This document shows, piece by piece, positions 1 through 6,232 of a stretch of DNA of 10,907 bases (position 1 is the stretch's first letter; every line of letters starts with the position of its first letter). The notes under the pieces are model-generated. The model was not told the origin of the DNA and did not search any database. It saw only the letters and a program-made list of their open reading frames with translations. Source of the stretch: DATHZQ01 sp035458525 (lineage in GTDB: Bacteria > Actinomycetota > Acidimicrobiia > Spongiisociales > UBA5794); assembly GCA_035458525.1 (NCBI GenBank), contig DATHZQ010000016.1, forward strand, positions 1 to 10,907, written 5' to 3'. The translations under genes were made by a program, and so were the position numbers.

Positions 1-98
1 AGCTCGATGGCGCCGTGCCCGCGCTCGATGAGCGAGTCGAGCCAGTCGCCGTCGGTGACACCCGCCGGAGGCATACGCGAGATGCCGAAACGGATCAT
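1..98 (-). CDS. Partial leftward gene, N-terminus of a probable TIM-barrel (endonuclease IV/xylose-isomerase-like) protein
   Basis: An ATG at 98-96 on the minus strand opens a frame of 33 codons that runs off the left edge without a stop. The peptide begins MIRFGISRMPPAG and continues with DGDWLDSLIERGHGAIEL. A short first beta strand, then a helix ending in G-(H)-x-A-I-E-L, is the usual opening of AP endonuclease family 2 / xylose isomerase-like TIM barrels, where the E of 'xIEL' starts the second strand. That family link is from memory of the fold and rests on only 33 residues. There is no clear Shine-Dalgarno upstream of the ATG. Its start codon is almost back-to-back with the truncated antitoxin frame on the other strand, so its promoter must lie inside the VapBC remains. 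It could also be another barrel enzyme or an unrelated protein. Confidence 0.5.
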   Translation of the reverse strand, partial: MIRFGISRMPPAGVTDGDWLDSLIERGHGAIE

Positions 99-237
99 GT
101 CGCCACGCTACAGCCGCGATCGGTCGGCACTACCTGAAATACCGGCTCGCCACAAGCTCGCCGACCTGCCGCCACCCAAACCCGGCCCCGACGCGAGCGC
201 CGCCCTCGCCGAACTGCGAGACACAGAGCGGTACTGA
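97..237 (+). pseudogene. Truncated VapB/Phd-type antitoxin, C-terminal part only
   Basis: The frame ending in TGA at 235-237 encodes a tail with ARHKLADLPPPKPG and then ALAELRDTERY. A proline-rich segment followed by a short acidic helix ending in 'ExRxxERY' is typical of the toxin-binding end of VapB/Phd antitoxins. It stops 1 nt before the VapC start, the normal spacing for these pairs. Full-length antitoxins of this type are about 75-90 residues with an N-terminal DNA-binding domain. Here no such domain is found in any plus frame, because the upstream DNA is the coding start of the leftward gene. The first plausible in-frame start is ATG at 97, giving 46 residues. It may be a dead remnant, or a short peptide that still neutralises the toxin but can no longer bind the operator. 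Antitoxin-like residues are recognisable only from about position 145. Confidence 0.55.
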
Positions 238-238
238 C

Positions 239-631
239 ATGGCGTTCTACGTCGACACATCGGCGCTCGTGAAGTTGGTCGTTGCGGAGCCGCAAACCGA
301 AGCGCTCCGAGCCTGGTTCGCGGAGGGTGAGCGGAATCCGGTTGCATGCGACTTGGTCCGCACAGAGCTGCTGCGAACGATTGGCCGCGTTGCACCGGAT
401 CGCCTCGTGGAGGCTCGCACTGCGTTGCAGAGCATCACGCTGTTGCGAGCCGTGCCCGTCATCTTCGACGAGGCTGGACGACTCGACCCGGCCGACGTGC
501 GCTCGTTCGACGCGATCCATCTTGCAGCGGCGCTCGACCTCGGCGACGACCTCGAGGGCCTGGTGACCTACGACAAACGCCTTGCGTCCGCCGCGGTGGC
601 GAACGGAATCAACGTCATCTCACCGACCTGA
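239..631 (+). CDS. vapC: VapC-family PIN-domain ribonuclease toxin
   Basis: This 130-residue protein has the length of a VapC toxin. The PIN-domain acidic residues that bind Mg2+ are all visible: D6 in YVDTSALVKL, E43 in RTELLR, D91 in SFDAIHLA and D112 in TYDKRL. VapC toxins are metal-dependent endoribonucleases that cut specific RNAs, often tRNA or the rRNA sarcin-ricin loop, and are held inactive by the VapB antitoxin encoded just upstream. Here the upstream partner is reduced to its C-terminal tail (stop at 235-237, 1 nt gap). The toxin frame is intact, with no missing catalytic residue. If active, it needs the short antitoxin peptide or an antitoxin elsewhere. The start ATG at 239 is fixed by the coupling to the antitoxin stop. 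The RNA target cannot be told from the sequence. Confidence 0.93.
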   Translation: MAFYVDTSALVKLVVAEPQTEALRAWFAEGERNPVACDLVRTELLRTIGRVAPDRLVEARTALQSITLLRAVPVIFDEAGRLDPADVRSFDAIHLAAALDLGDDLEGLVTYDKRLASAAVANGINVISPT

Positions 632-659
632 TCTTGCGCCGCCATCTACGGTTGCCTGC

Positions 660-1100
660 ATGGACTTCGACGCCGTGCTCGCTGGTGCCGATCGACTCGG
701 TCCCATCGCCTACCTCGCCACGGTGACCCCGACCGGTGGTCCGCATGTCGTTCCCGTTCACATCGACTGGCACGAGGGGGCCGCATGGGTTGCCGTCGGA
801 CCGAACGACGTCAAGGTTCGCAACATCTCGGCGAATCCCGAGGTCTGCATCCACTACGAGGTCGGCGAGGCAACCGCTTGGGATCACCTCATGGTTTGGG
901 GCGAGGCCGAGGTCGTCGCCGACGTCGCCACGAAGAAGGCGATGTGGAACATCTTCAGCTATGACCTCGACGAGTTCGACTCGGCGGGCCCGGCGTCACC
1001 CGACACGGTGCTGCTGCAGATCCAACCACGACGAGCGCTGTTTCTCGCCCGTTACGGCATGGACGGCAGTGATGAGTGGCGCCGCGGACCGGCCACATGA
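660..1100 (+). CDS. Pyridoxamine 5'-phosphate oxidase-like split-barrel flavoprotein (FMN/F420 type)
   Basis: The 146-residue protein starts at ATG 660, 28 nt after the VapC stop. It has the layout of the PNPOx-like split barrel: an N-terminal helix, 'PIAYLATVTPTGGPHVVPVH' (15-34), a strand with AAWVAVG (41-47), then KVRNISANPEVCIHYE (52-67), the hallmark 'K.rNl..nP.v.' segment that contacts the cofactor. Members bind FMN or F420 and reduce or oxidise small molecules; many actinobacterial ones are F420-dependent reductases of unknown substrate. Residues deciding between FMN and F420 cannot be judged safely by eye. The stop overlaps the next gene's start in an ATGA, so the two are translationally coupled. 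No strong Shine-Dalgarno is seen. It is a cytoplasmic protein with no signal peptide. Confidence 0.85.
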   Translation: MDFDAVLAGADRLGPIAYLATVTPTGGPHVVPVHIDWHEGAAWVAVGPNDVKVRNISANPEVCIHYEVGEATAWDHLMVWGEAEVVADVATKKAMWNIFSYDLDEFDSAGPASPDTVLLQIQPRRALFLARYGMDGSDEWRRGPAT

Positions 1101-1720
1101 CCTCTACCCCTGCGGTGCGATCAGGCCGCATCGGCGATCGAGCGGCGGCCGTCGATCTCCTGCGTCTCGCCTTCTTCACCGACCCGATCTCGATGTGGCT
1201 CATCCCGGACGACGATCGCCGGGGCAGCTTTCATCGCGGACTCTTCCGTGCGGTGTTCGACGACTCGCTTGCCGGCGGTTCATCGCTGGTGGCCTCCATC
1301 GATGACACCGTCGTTGGTGTGGCTGCGTGGTACCCGCCGGGTCGGGACACGAAGCCTTCAGGCGACGACATTGAGCATGCGATCGGAGCGATGTCGGATG
1401 CCGACCGAGCCCGGCTGGATGAGTTGCGAACCCTGACCGTTCCGCACGAGCCCGCAGGCGAGTGCTACTACCTGTGGGTGATGGCCGTATCGCCGGAACG
1501 TCAGAGAATGGGCATCGGCGGGGCATTGATGCGCGCCGCGTTGGAACGATGCGACCTGACCCGAGACGCGGCCTATCTCGAGGCGAGCACACTGGAGAAC
1601 CGCACGCTGTACGAACGCCACGGGTTCAGAGAGCTCGCCCGAGTCGACCTCCCCGATGGACCGCCGATGTACCCAATGTTGCGCCGTCCCGCCCCCACTA
1701 CTCTTTCGTCGGGCCCGTAG
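1097..1720 (+). CDS. GNAT-family N-acetyltransferase
   Basis: This 207-residue protein carries the GNAT acetyl-CoA motif A in YYLWVMAVSPERQRMGIGGAL (about 124-144), with the R/Q-x-x-G-x-G/A pyrophosphate loop at QRMGIGG (136-142). Motif B follows as LEASTLENRTLYERHGF (161-177). GNAT enzymes move an acetyl group from acetyl-CoA to an amine; the substrate here is unknown. I chose ATG 1097 because it forms an ATGA overlap with the upstream flavoprotein stop; an in-frame ATG at 1076 would overlap more. The 3' end is odd: the TAG stop (1718-1720) falls inside the tRNA-Lys gene, at the conserved T8-A9-G10 of the tRNA. The last residues (about 199-207, APTTLSSGP) look like unselected read-through, suggesting the original stop was lost. 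Confidence 0.9.
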   Translation: MTSTPAVRSGRIGDRAAAVDLLRLAFFTDPISMWLIPDDDRRGSFHRGLFRAVFDDSLAGGSSLVASIDDTVVGVAAWYPPGRDTKPSGDDIEHAIGAMSDADRARLDELRTLTVPHEPAGECYYLWVMAVSPERQRMGIGGALMRAALERCDLTRDAAYLEASTLENRTLYERHGFRELARVDLPDGPPMYPMLRRPAPTTLSSGP

Positions 1721-1787
1721 CTCAATCTGGCAGAGCAGCGGACTTTTAATCCGACGGTTGTGGGTTCGAGTCCCACCGGGCCCACCA
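1711..1787 (+). tRNA. tRNA-Lys (anticodon TTT), CCA encoded
   Basis: The cloverleaf can be drawn by hand. The acceptor GGGCCCG (1711-1717) pairs with CGGGCCC (1777-1783). The D stem is GCTC (1720-1723) with GAGC (1733-1736). The anticodon loop is CTTTTAA (1743-1749), giving anticodon TTT for lysine. The T stem GTGGG (1760-1764) pairs with CCCAC (1772-1776) around TTCGAGT. Discriminator A is at 1784, followed by an encoded CCA (1785-1787). The outermost anticodon-stem pair is a G-A mismatch (1738/1754), which is tolerated. It overlaps the acetyltransferase 3' end by 10 nt and is followed by a terminator. A recombinase remnant on the other strand points to past use as an integration site. Confidence 0.97.
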
Positions 1788-1802
1788 AGCAGGACACGTT
1801 TG

Positions 1803-1841
1803 AACCATGACCGACAAAGAGGAGGTCATGGTTTTCGTTTT
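1803..1841 (+). terminator. Rho-independent terminator of tRNA-Lys
   Basis: A perfect 10-bp stem, AACCATGACC (1803-1812) with GGTCATGGTT (1824-1833), encloses an 11-nt loop and runs into TTCGTTTT (1834-1841). It starts 16 nt after the tRNA CCA, so it fits termination of the tRNA transcript. Confidence 0.8.
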
Positions 1842-2531
1842 CCCAAGAGAATGGCCCATCCGGTCGCTGTGTCGGGTCGATGGGTAGCTCTCTTCGGTGA
1901 GCGATGGGTTCTGGCTCTGTCAGGCCACGGGCTTCGTGTTCCAGCCGTTCGACGAGGTCGTGTGCGAGTAGGTGCGCGAATGGCAGTTGCAGGTCGACTC
2001 CGGCGACTCCGTGTTCGCCGATCCAGATGCGATCAAAGAGGGCTTGGTTGAAGGACCGCCGGACTTCGTCGGGGGCGTTGAGGTACGCCTTCTGGCAGTC
2101 GGCAACGAGTGTGAGAGCGTCTTCGAGGTTGCGTTCGATGTCCTCGAAGCGCAGGGCGCAGGCGTCAAGGATGCGTTGCGCTGCTTCCTCTTCGCTGGTG
2201 ATCCGGGATTGCTCTTCTTTGAGGAGTTCGACGGTGATGGCATCGGCGTAGTGGGCCTGCAGCAGCTTCTTGCGCTCTGCCTTCAGCCGTTGCAGCCGAC
2301 GAGTCTGACGCTCTACCTCACGGCTGTTCAGGTTCATCGTGACCTGGATGTGACCTCGGACATGTCGTCGGATCTCGTCGATGCGCTGCGGGGTGTGCGT
2401 ACTCGAGGCTGTTCGGTTCGGCATGGCAGTTTCCATGTGATTGCGGACACGGGGACCGCGGCACCCGTTGCGGTCGCCCACGCCCTGCAACCGGTGAGTA
2501 GCTTGGGGCACAGTCGACGAAAGGCAACACC

Positions 2532-2915
2532 GTGGAGGAAACGGAGCCTCGCCACGAATGGAACGAGTTCGTCTGGCTGAGCCAAAGAGCGACCGAGCTC
2601 CTCGAGCGGCTGGCGCAGCAGGACAAGGTGCCACCAGTCCGCCCTGTGCTCTACCGAACGGACTTCGACAGCAATGTGCCTGAGGAGCTGGCGGCTCTGC
2701 GCGATTTCCTTGTTCGACCGCTGGACAGTCTCACGGGGGAAGGAGACTTGGCTATCGACGGCCTGGCTATCGAGGGCGTCACCACGTCGTGGAAGGTGGT
2801 GACCACAATTCGTAACCACCACCGAGGCCTCAATCCCCGGATCACGACGATGGTTGCCACGGTGTCGGATGCGGAAGAGACCGTCTACCTGGACGGAATC
2901 AAGCTCAACGAGTGA
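2532..2915 (+). CDS. Unrecognised 127-residue protein
   Basis: A frame with a GTG start at 2532 is preceded by AAGG at 2521-2524, a well-placed ribosome binding site. I do not recognise the family. The protein is soluble-looking, with no signal peptide or membrane segment. An N-terminal amphipathic helical part (about 6-66, including WLSQRATELLERLAQQ and EELAALRDFL) is followed by a strand-rich half (about 72-127) with alternating hydrophobics (TSWKVVTTIRN, ITTMVATVSD, ETVYLDGIKL). That is compatible with a small alpha-plus-beta domain. It sits between the recombinase remnant and the convergent cyclase gene, whose stop is 14 nt away, with no strong hairpin between. It may be cargo left from the decayed element or a resident gene. 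The frame on the opposite strand is a shadow. Confidence 0.7.
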   Translation: MEETEPRHEWNEFVWLSQRATELLERLAQQDKVPPVRPVLYRTDFDSNVPEELAALRDFLVRPLDSLTGEGDLAIDGLAIEGVTTSWKVVTTIRNHHRGLNPRITTMVATVSDAEETVYLDGIKLNE

Positions 2916-2929
2916 CGGCACGGCACGGC

Positions 2930-5806
2930 TCACGCATCCCACGCTGCGGTCTCGAGCCAGGACAGGGCAAACTCGACGGTACGGTTGAGGGTCATCGATC
3001 GACCGCGGGCCTTCGCTGCGGCCAGTGTGTCTGGTTCCAGCGCTGAGTCGAGCACCGTCCACACCGCATCCAGGACCGCCACCTCGTATGGAGGCGGACG
3101 CAGCTCCATCTCATCGCGATGGAACTGGGCGGCAGCCAGAAGAACCGCTGCCCATTCGTGGTTGGGCTCCGCTGCGGCGATCTCGCCGACTACTTGGAGG
3201 ACGTAGGGCACGTCCGGTTTGACATACTCGGCGGCGAGGCGCAGCGCTTCCGCAGCGGCGGTGCGAGCCGACTCGATTTCTTCAGCTCGCAACTCGGCGG
3301 CGGCTAGGTGGCGTAGCCCCCATTCGATCCCCACCGGAGACTCGACTCGGCGGAACGCTTCGACCGCCTCCCCCAAGAACGCTTGCGCCGCCTTTGTCTC
3401 GTCCGACTGGAGGCGTAGCCTGCCCAGATACCCCAGCGCCCACGCCTTGATGTAGTCGAGGCCCGCCTCGGTGGCCTGACGAAATGCCTCTTCGAGATAG
3501 TGTTGCGCCGCAGCGCGGTCCCCCTGGTTCAGAGCGATCTCACCAGCGGTGAACATCGCGTCGGCGATGAGCTCCGGGACTCCGGTGGTGTAGCCCACCG
3601 TGAGCGCTTCTTCGGCGCAGCGGGCAGCCTCGTCGCGATGTCCCTGATCCTCCAATACCAGCGACAGGTTGGTCAGGATGCGGCTCGTCTGCCGGAGGTC
3701 GGACGTCGCACGCGCCAGGTCGAGAGCACTTCGAAACATTCTGGTCGCCGCTGTCAGATCGCCCTCTTTGTGACGGATGATGGCCATCGTCGTCAGGGAG
3801 GCGGCGGCAGCGCTGTGGTCGCCGATCTCCTCCGCCAACTCCCTTGCGTCTGCAAGCAACTCCTGCGCTGCGACCTGTTCGCCCTGGGCCGCGGCGAGCG
3901 AACCGGCGCCGAGCAGCGCTTGAACCCGCCAGCCGTCTCGACGGCCCGCAGCCTGGGCGAGCGCCCGTTTCAGCCAGTCGCGACCCTCCGAGGGCCGGCG
4001 CCGCAATTGCCAGAAGCGCCACATCGCCGACACGAGACGAAGGGTCATCGGCTCGTGACCGAGTGACCATTCCATGGCAGCACGCAGGTTGTCTCGCTCC
4101 AACTCGAGCGCCGCCAGCCATGTCGCCTGGCTCGGACCGTCGAGCCCCGGACCCGCCCGCTCGGCGAATGCAACGAAGTAGTCGGCGTGCCGGGCAGCAG
4201 CGTTCGTGCCGTCTCCGGACTGATCAAGACGGTCTGCGGCGAACTGGCGGACGGTCTCGAGAAGCCTGAAACGTGCGACATCGAGGTCCGCAATCACCAG
4301 CGACTTCTCGACCAGCGCGGACAGCATGGTCACGACACTGCCCTCTTCCGCATCTGCACACACCTGTTCCAGGGCGGCGAGATCGAAGCCACCACGGAAC
4401 ACAGCCAGGCGGTTCAGCAACCACCGCTCACGCTCGGGTAGCAGGTCGTAGCTCCAATCAACGGCGGCTTCGAGCGTCTGATGCCTAGGCAGAGCCGTCC
4501 GTGTACCTGCGGTCAGGAGCCTGAATCGATCGTCCAGGTGCTCAGCGATCTGCTCAGGCGTGAGCACTGCGAGCTTGGCGGCCGCCAGCTCCAGCGCAAG
4601 GGGGATTCCGTCCAGCTGGCGGGTGATCCGACCGACGGCCTCTGCGTTGTCGTGGGACAGCTCGAAGGACGGACGGGCCAGGCGAGCTCGGTCGACTAAC
4701 AGCCGCACCGAGTCGTGCTCGGACATGGAGGCGGTGTCGCTGTTCTCGTCCGGTGTCGACATCGGGGGCACGCGATACTCGACTTCGCTCGACACGCCGA
4801 GTCGCTGGCGACTCGTGGCCAGAACGCGGAGGTCCGCGACACCACGCAAGAGCGTGCTGATTGCGCGGGCGCACGCATCGATGAGATGTTCGCAGTTGTC
4901 GACGATGAGCAGCACTCGCCGGCCTTCAAGGTGGTGTGTGATGAGATCGATATAGGTGCGACCTGCCCGCTCTTCCAGTCCCAGCGTCGAAGCGATCCGC
5001 TCCACAACGAGGCCCGCATCCCGCAGGGAATCCAACTCGACGAGCCACACTCCGTCGGCGAAACGCTCACGAGCAGACAATCCCACCCGGATCGCCAACC
5101 GGGTCTTCCCGGCTCCACCCGAGCCGGTGAGCGTGACGAGCCGACGCTCGGCCGTCAGCGCGAGCACTTCTGCCACTTCTCGCTCCCGACCGATGAACGA
5201 CGTCAGCTCGACGGGCAGATTGGAGGGCACACCGACAACCGTTGCGAGTGGTGGAAAGTCGCGGCGCAGACCTCGATGTGCGAGCTGATAGAGACGCTCT
5301 GGGTCAGGGATGCCTTTCAGGCGGTTGTCGCCAAGATCGATCAAGTCGCTTTCGGGAGGAAGATCGGTCCGCAACAGACCGGCAGCGGCGCTCGACACCA
5401 GGATCTGGCCGGCGTTCGCGGCAGCCATGATCCGCTGGCATTTGTTGACGGTCAGGCCGAAGAGGTCGCCGTGCCGTTCCTGGACAGAGCCCGCGTGGAG
5501 ACCCATGCGCACGTGAGCGGCGTTCATCAACTCGTCGACCCGCCGAGCAAGCGCAAGCTGAGCCGAAACGGCGGCTTCAGCTCCTGCGCGAGCCGTGGGA
5601 AAGGTTGCTAGGAAGCCATCGCCGGTGGTCTTGACGACGCTTCCGTCCTGCTCGGTGATTGCGGCGGTGAGGATTTCATCGTGAAGCGCGACGGCGGCGT
5701 TGGCCTCGTCGGCGTGATCGACCCACAGGGACGTCGACGCCTCTATGTCCGTGAACAGCAAAGTCAGGGGAATCGATCCCCGGGCGCCGGAATCCCTGCT
5801 GTCCAT
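2930..5806 (-). CDS. Adenylate cyclase-STAND ATPase-TPR signalling protein
   Basis: A protein of about 958 residues with three parts (positions counted from the upstream TTG at 5815). A class III nucleotide cyclase domain (about 15-180) has both metal aspartates, D23 in LLFTDIEAS and D66 in KTTGDGF, the adenine-selecting K62 and D117 (GDLFG), and the transition-state pair N124 and R128 (VNKCQR), so it should make cAMP. A STAND/NB-ARC-like ATPase follows (about 200-500): P-loop GSGGAGKT (231-238), Walker B LLIVDNCEH (D306), ATSRQRLG (333-340) and GIPLALELAA (403-412). The rest (about 520-940) is helical TPR-like repeats. No LuxR-type DNA-binding domain is seen at the C-terminus, so output is probably cyclase activity gated by ligand binding to the repeats; that is inference. 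Starts at 5815 (TTG), 5812 and 5806 (ATG) are possible. Only 5806 is well spaced (9 nt) from the GGTAGG Shine-Dalgarno. Cytoplasmic. Confidence 0.93.
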   Translation of the reverse strand: MDSRDSGARGSIPLTLLFTDIEASTSLWVDHADEANAAVALHDEILTAAITEQDGSVVKTTGDGFLATFPTARAGAEAAVSAQLALARRVDELMNAAHVRMGLHAGSVQERHGDLFGLTVNKCQRIMAAANAGQILVSSAAAGLLRTDLPPESDLIDLGDNRLKGIPDPERLYQLAHRGLRRDFPPLATVVGVPSNLPVELTSFIGREREVAEVLALTAERRLVTLTGSGGAGKTRLAIRVGLSARERFADGVWLVELDSLRDAGLVVERIASTLGLEERAGRTYIDLITHHLEGRRVLLIVDNCEHLIDACARAISTLLRGVADLRVLATSRQRLGVSSEVEYRVPPMSTPDENSDTASMSEHDSVRLLVDRARLARPSFELSHDNAEAVGRITRQLDGIPLALELAAAKLAVLTPEQIAEHLDDRFRLLTAGTRTALPRHQTLEAAVDWSYDLLPERERWLLNRLAVFRGGFDLAALEQVCADAEEGSVVTMLSALVEKSLVIADLDVARFRLLETVRQFAADRLDQSGDGTNAAARHADYFVAFAERAGPGLDGPSQATWLAALELERDNLRAAMEWSLGHEPMTLRLVSAMWRFWQLRRRPSEGRDWLKRALAQAAGRRDGWRVQALLGAGSLAAAQGEQVAAQELLADARELAEEIGDHSAAAASLTTMAIIRHKEGDLTAATRMFRSALDLARATSDLRQTSRILTNLSLVLEDQGHRDEAARCAEEALTVGYTTGVPELIADAMFTAGEIALNQGDRAAAQHYLEEAFRQATEAGLDYIKAWALGYLGRLRLQSDETKAAQAFLGEAVEAFRRVESPVGIEWGLRHLAAAELRAEEIESARTAAAEALRLAAEYVKPDVPYVLQVVGEIAAAEPNHEWAAVLLAAAQFHRDEMELRPPPYEVAVLDAVWTVLDSALEPDTLAAAKARGRSMTLNRTVEFALSWLETAAWDA

Positions 5807-5947
5807 GAGCATCAACCTACCAATGAGGTGGGGCGGGTTTGGTGCGACGGCGCAGCGCGTGAGCGGACGAGATCTTACGGGATGCTTCCCCGAGTCCCGA
5901 GAGCTTCACCTTGCAGGTGGACCTCTTTTCGCGGGACGTGTCCATAG

Positions 5948-5985
5948 CCTTGGGTCCAGTCATTGACCGGGGCTAGGGCCCAAGG
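5948..5985. repeat. 10-bp inverted repeat (hairpin) in the gap
   Basis: CCTTGGGTCC (5948-5957) pairs with GGGCCCAAGG (5976-5985), with one G-T pair, around an 18-nt loop. No T-run follows on either strand, so a terminator role is unproven. It lies about 135 nt upstream of the cyclase gene start and could be an mRNA leader structure or a scar. Confidence 0.5.
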
Positions 5986-6181
5986 GCGGCCTGAGTCGAC
6001 CCCTGGTGTGTGGACCCTTTCGCAGATGCAGCTCTCGGCCGACGCTTGAGACGGTGAACTCGGGGAGCGCGTCGCTGCAGCCGCTGGGGTGTTTGCGCAC
6101 CGATCGGGCCACCAACAGAAAGCGTTGCGGGACAACGGTTTTAGCCCTGCTAGCTGGAGCAAGACACCGGCGCAGGTAGAT

Positions 6182-6203
6182 GTCTGACCACAGTCTGACC
6201 ACA
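6182..6203. repeat. Perfect tandem duplication of an 11-bp unit
   Basis: GTCTGACCACA occurs twice head to tail (6182-6192 and 6193-6203). With an 11-bp period, about one helical turn, both copies would present the same face, as for a pair of regulator half-sites. On the minus strand the repeat reads TGTGGTCAGAC, which I associate from memory with the 3' ends of some actinobacterial tyrosine integrase genes ('LWSDCGQT' translations). Either reading is tentative. Confidence 0.7.
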
Positions 6204-6219
6204 CTCTTCGCCCCGTGTT

Positions 6220-6232
6220 GCTGTGTCACAGC
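6220..6232. repeat. 13-bp palindrome just after the 249-aa gene stop
   Basis: GCTGTG-T-CACAGC is a perfect palindrome with a 1-nt centre, directly beside the TGA at 6233-6235. As RNA it gives only a short hairpin and no U-tract follows, so it is a weak terminator candidate or an operator-like site. Confidence 0.4.

Larger units (their letters stand above)
1573..2436 (-). pseudogene. Large serine recombinase (integrase), C-terminal fragment abutting tRNA-Lys
   Basis: A minus-strand frame, taken from the ATG at 2436 (alternative 2424), encodes the C-terminal part of a large serine recombinase. The diagnostic segment includes REVERQTRRLQRLKAERKKL (about 2319-2260) and AHYADAITVELLKEEQSRI (about 2253-2199), a coiled coil typical of phage/ICE serine integrases. 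It is followed by YLNAPDEVRRSFNQALFDRI and ends near 1893. The resolvase catalytic domain with the nucleophilic serine, the recombinase domain and the zinc ribbon are all absent, so it cannot recombine DNA. After about 1893 the frame stays open by chance through the antisense of the terminator and the tRNA (giving the well-known spurious 'VGLEPTT...RCSARLSYGP' string) to a stop at 1573. Those last 70 or so codons should not be read as protein homology. I infer an element that once integrated at this tRNA and decayed. No second attachment site was found. Confidence 0.75.
5816..6232. other. Gap of about 415 bp with hairpin, 11-bp tandem repeat and a small palindrome; no convincing gene
   Basis: Frames on the minus strand here (stops at 5875 and 5960) look like neither known proteins nor well-started genes. 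The interval should hold the promoter of the cyclase gene and the end of the 249-aa gene transcript. Visible structure: a CACCT-TGC-AGGTG mini-hairpin at 5907-5919, a 10-bp stem at 5948-5985, a perfect 11-bp tandem repeat at 6182-6203 and a 13-bp palindrome at 6220-6232. I see no tRNA and no other recognisable RNA. Confidence 0.5.

Noticed and set aside
1711..1787. Protein-like string VGLEPTT...RCSARLSYGP on the minus strand
   Set aside because: It is the translation of antisense tRNA-Lys. It recurs in databases because tRNAs are conserved, not because it is a protein domain.
1972..2580. A 202-codon plus-strand frame over the recombinase remnant
   Set aside because: Shadow of the serine recombinase coiled-coil frame, with no start signal and no recognisable content.
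2911..2935. Possible terminator between the convergent 127-aa and cyclase genes
   Set aside because: Only a GTGA/TCAC pairing around a GGCAC repeat is visible, with no T-run. Too weak to call.
4715..5611. A 298-codon open frame on the plus strand
   Set aside because: Antisense of the cyclase/ATPase gene, whose motifs are intact. High GC keeps the opposite frame open.
5875..6229. Minus-strand frames of 109 and 89 codons in the gap upstream of the cyclase gene
   Set aside because: Overlapping frames with no ribosome binding site and no recognisable domain. Kept only as unexplained sequence.
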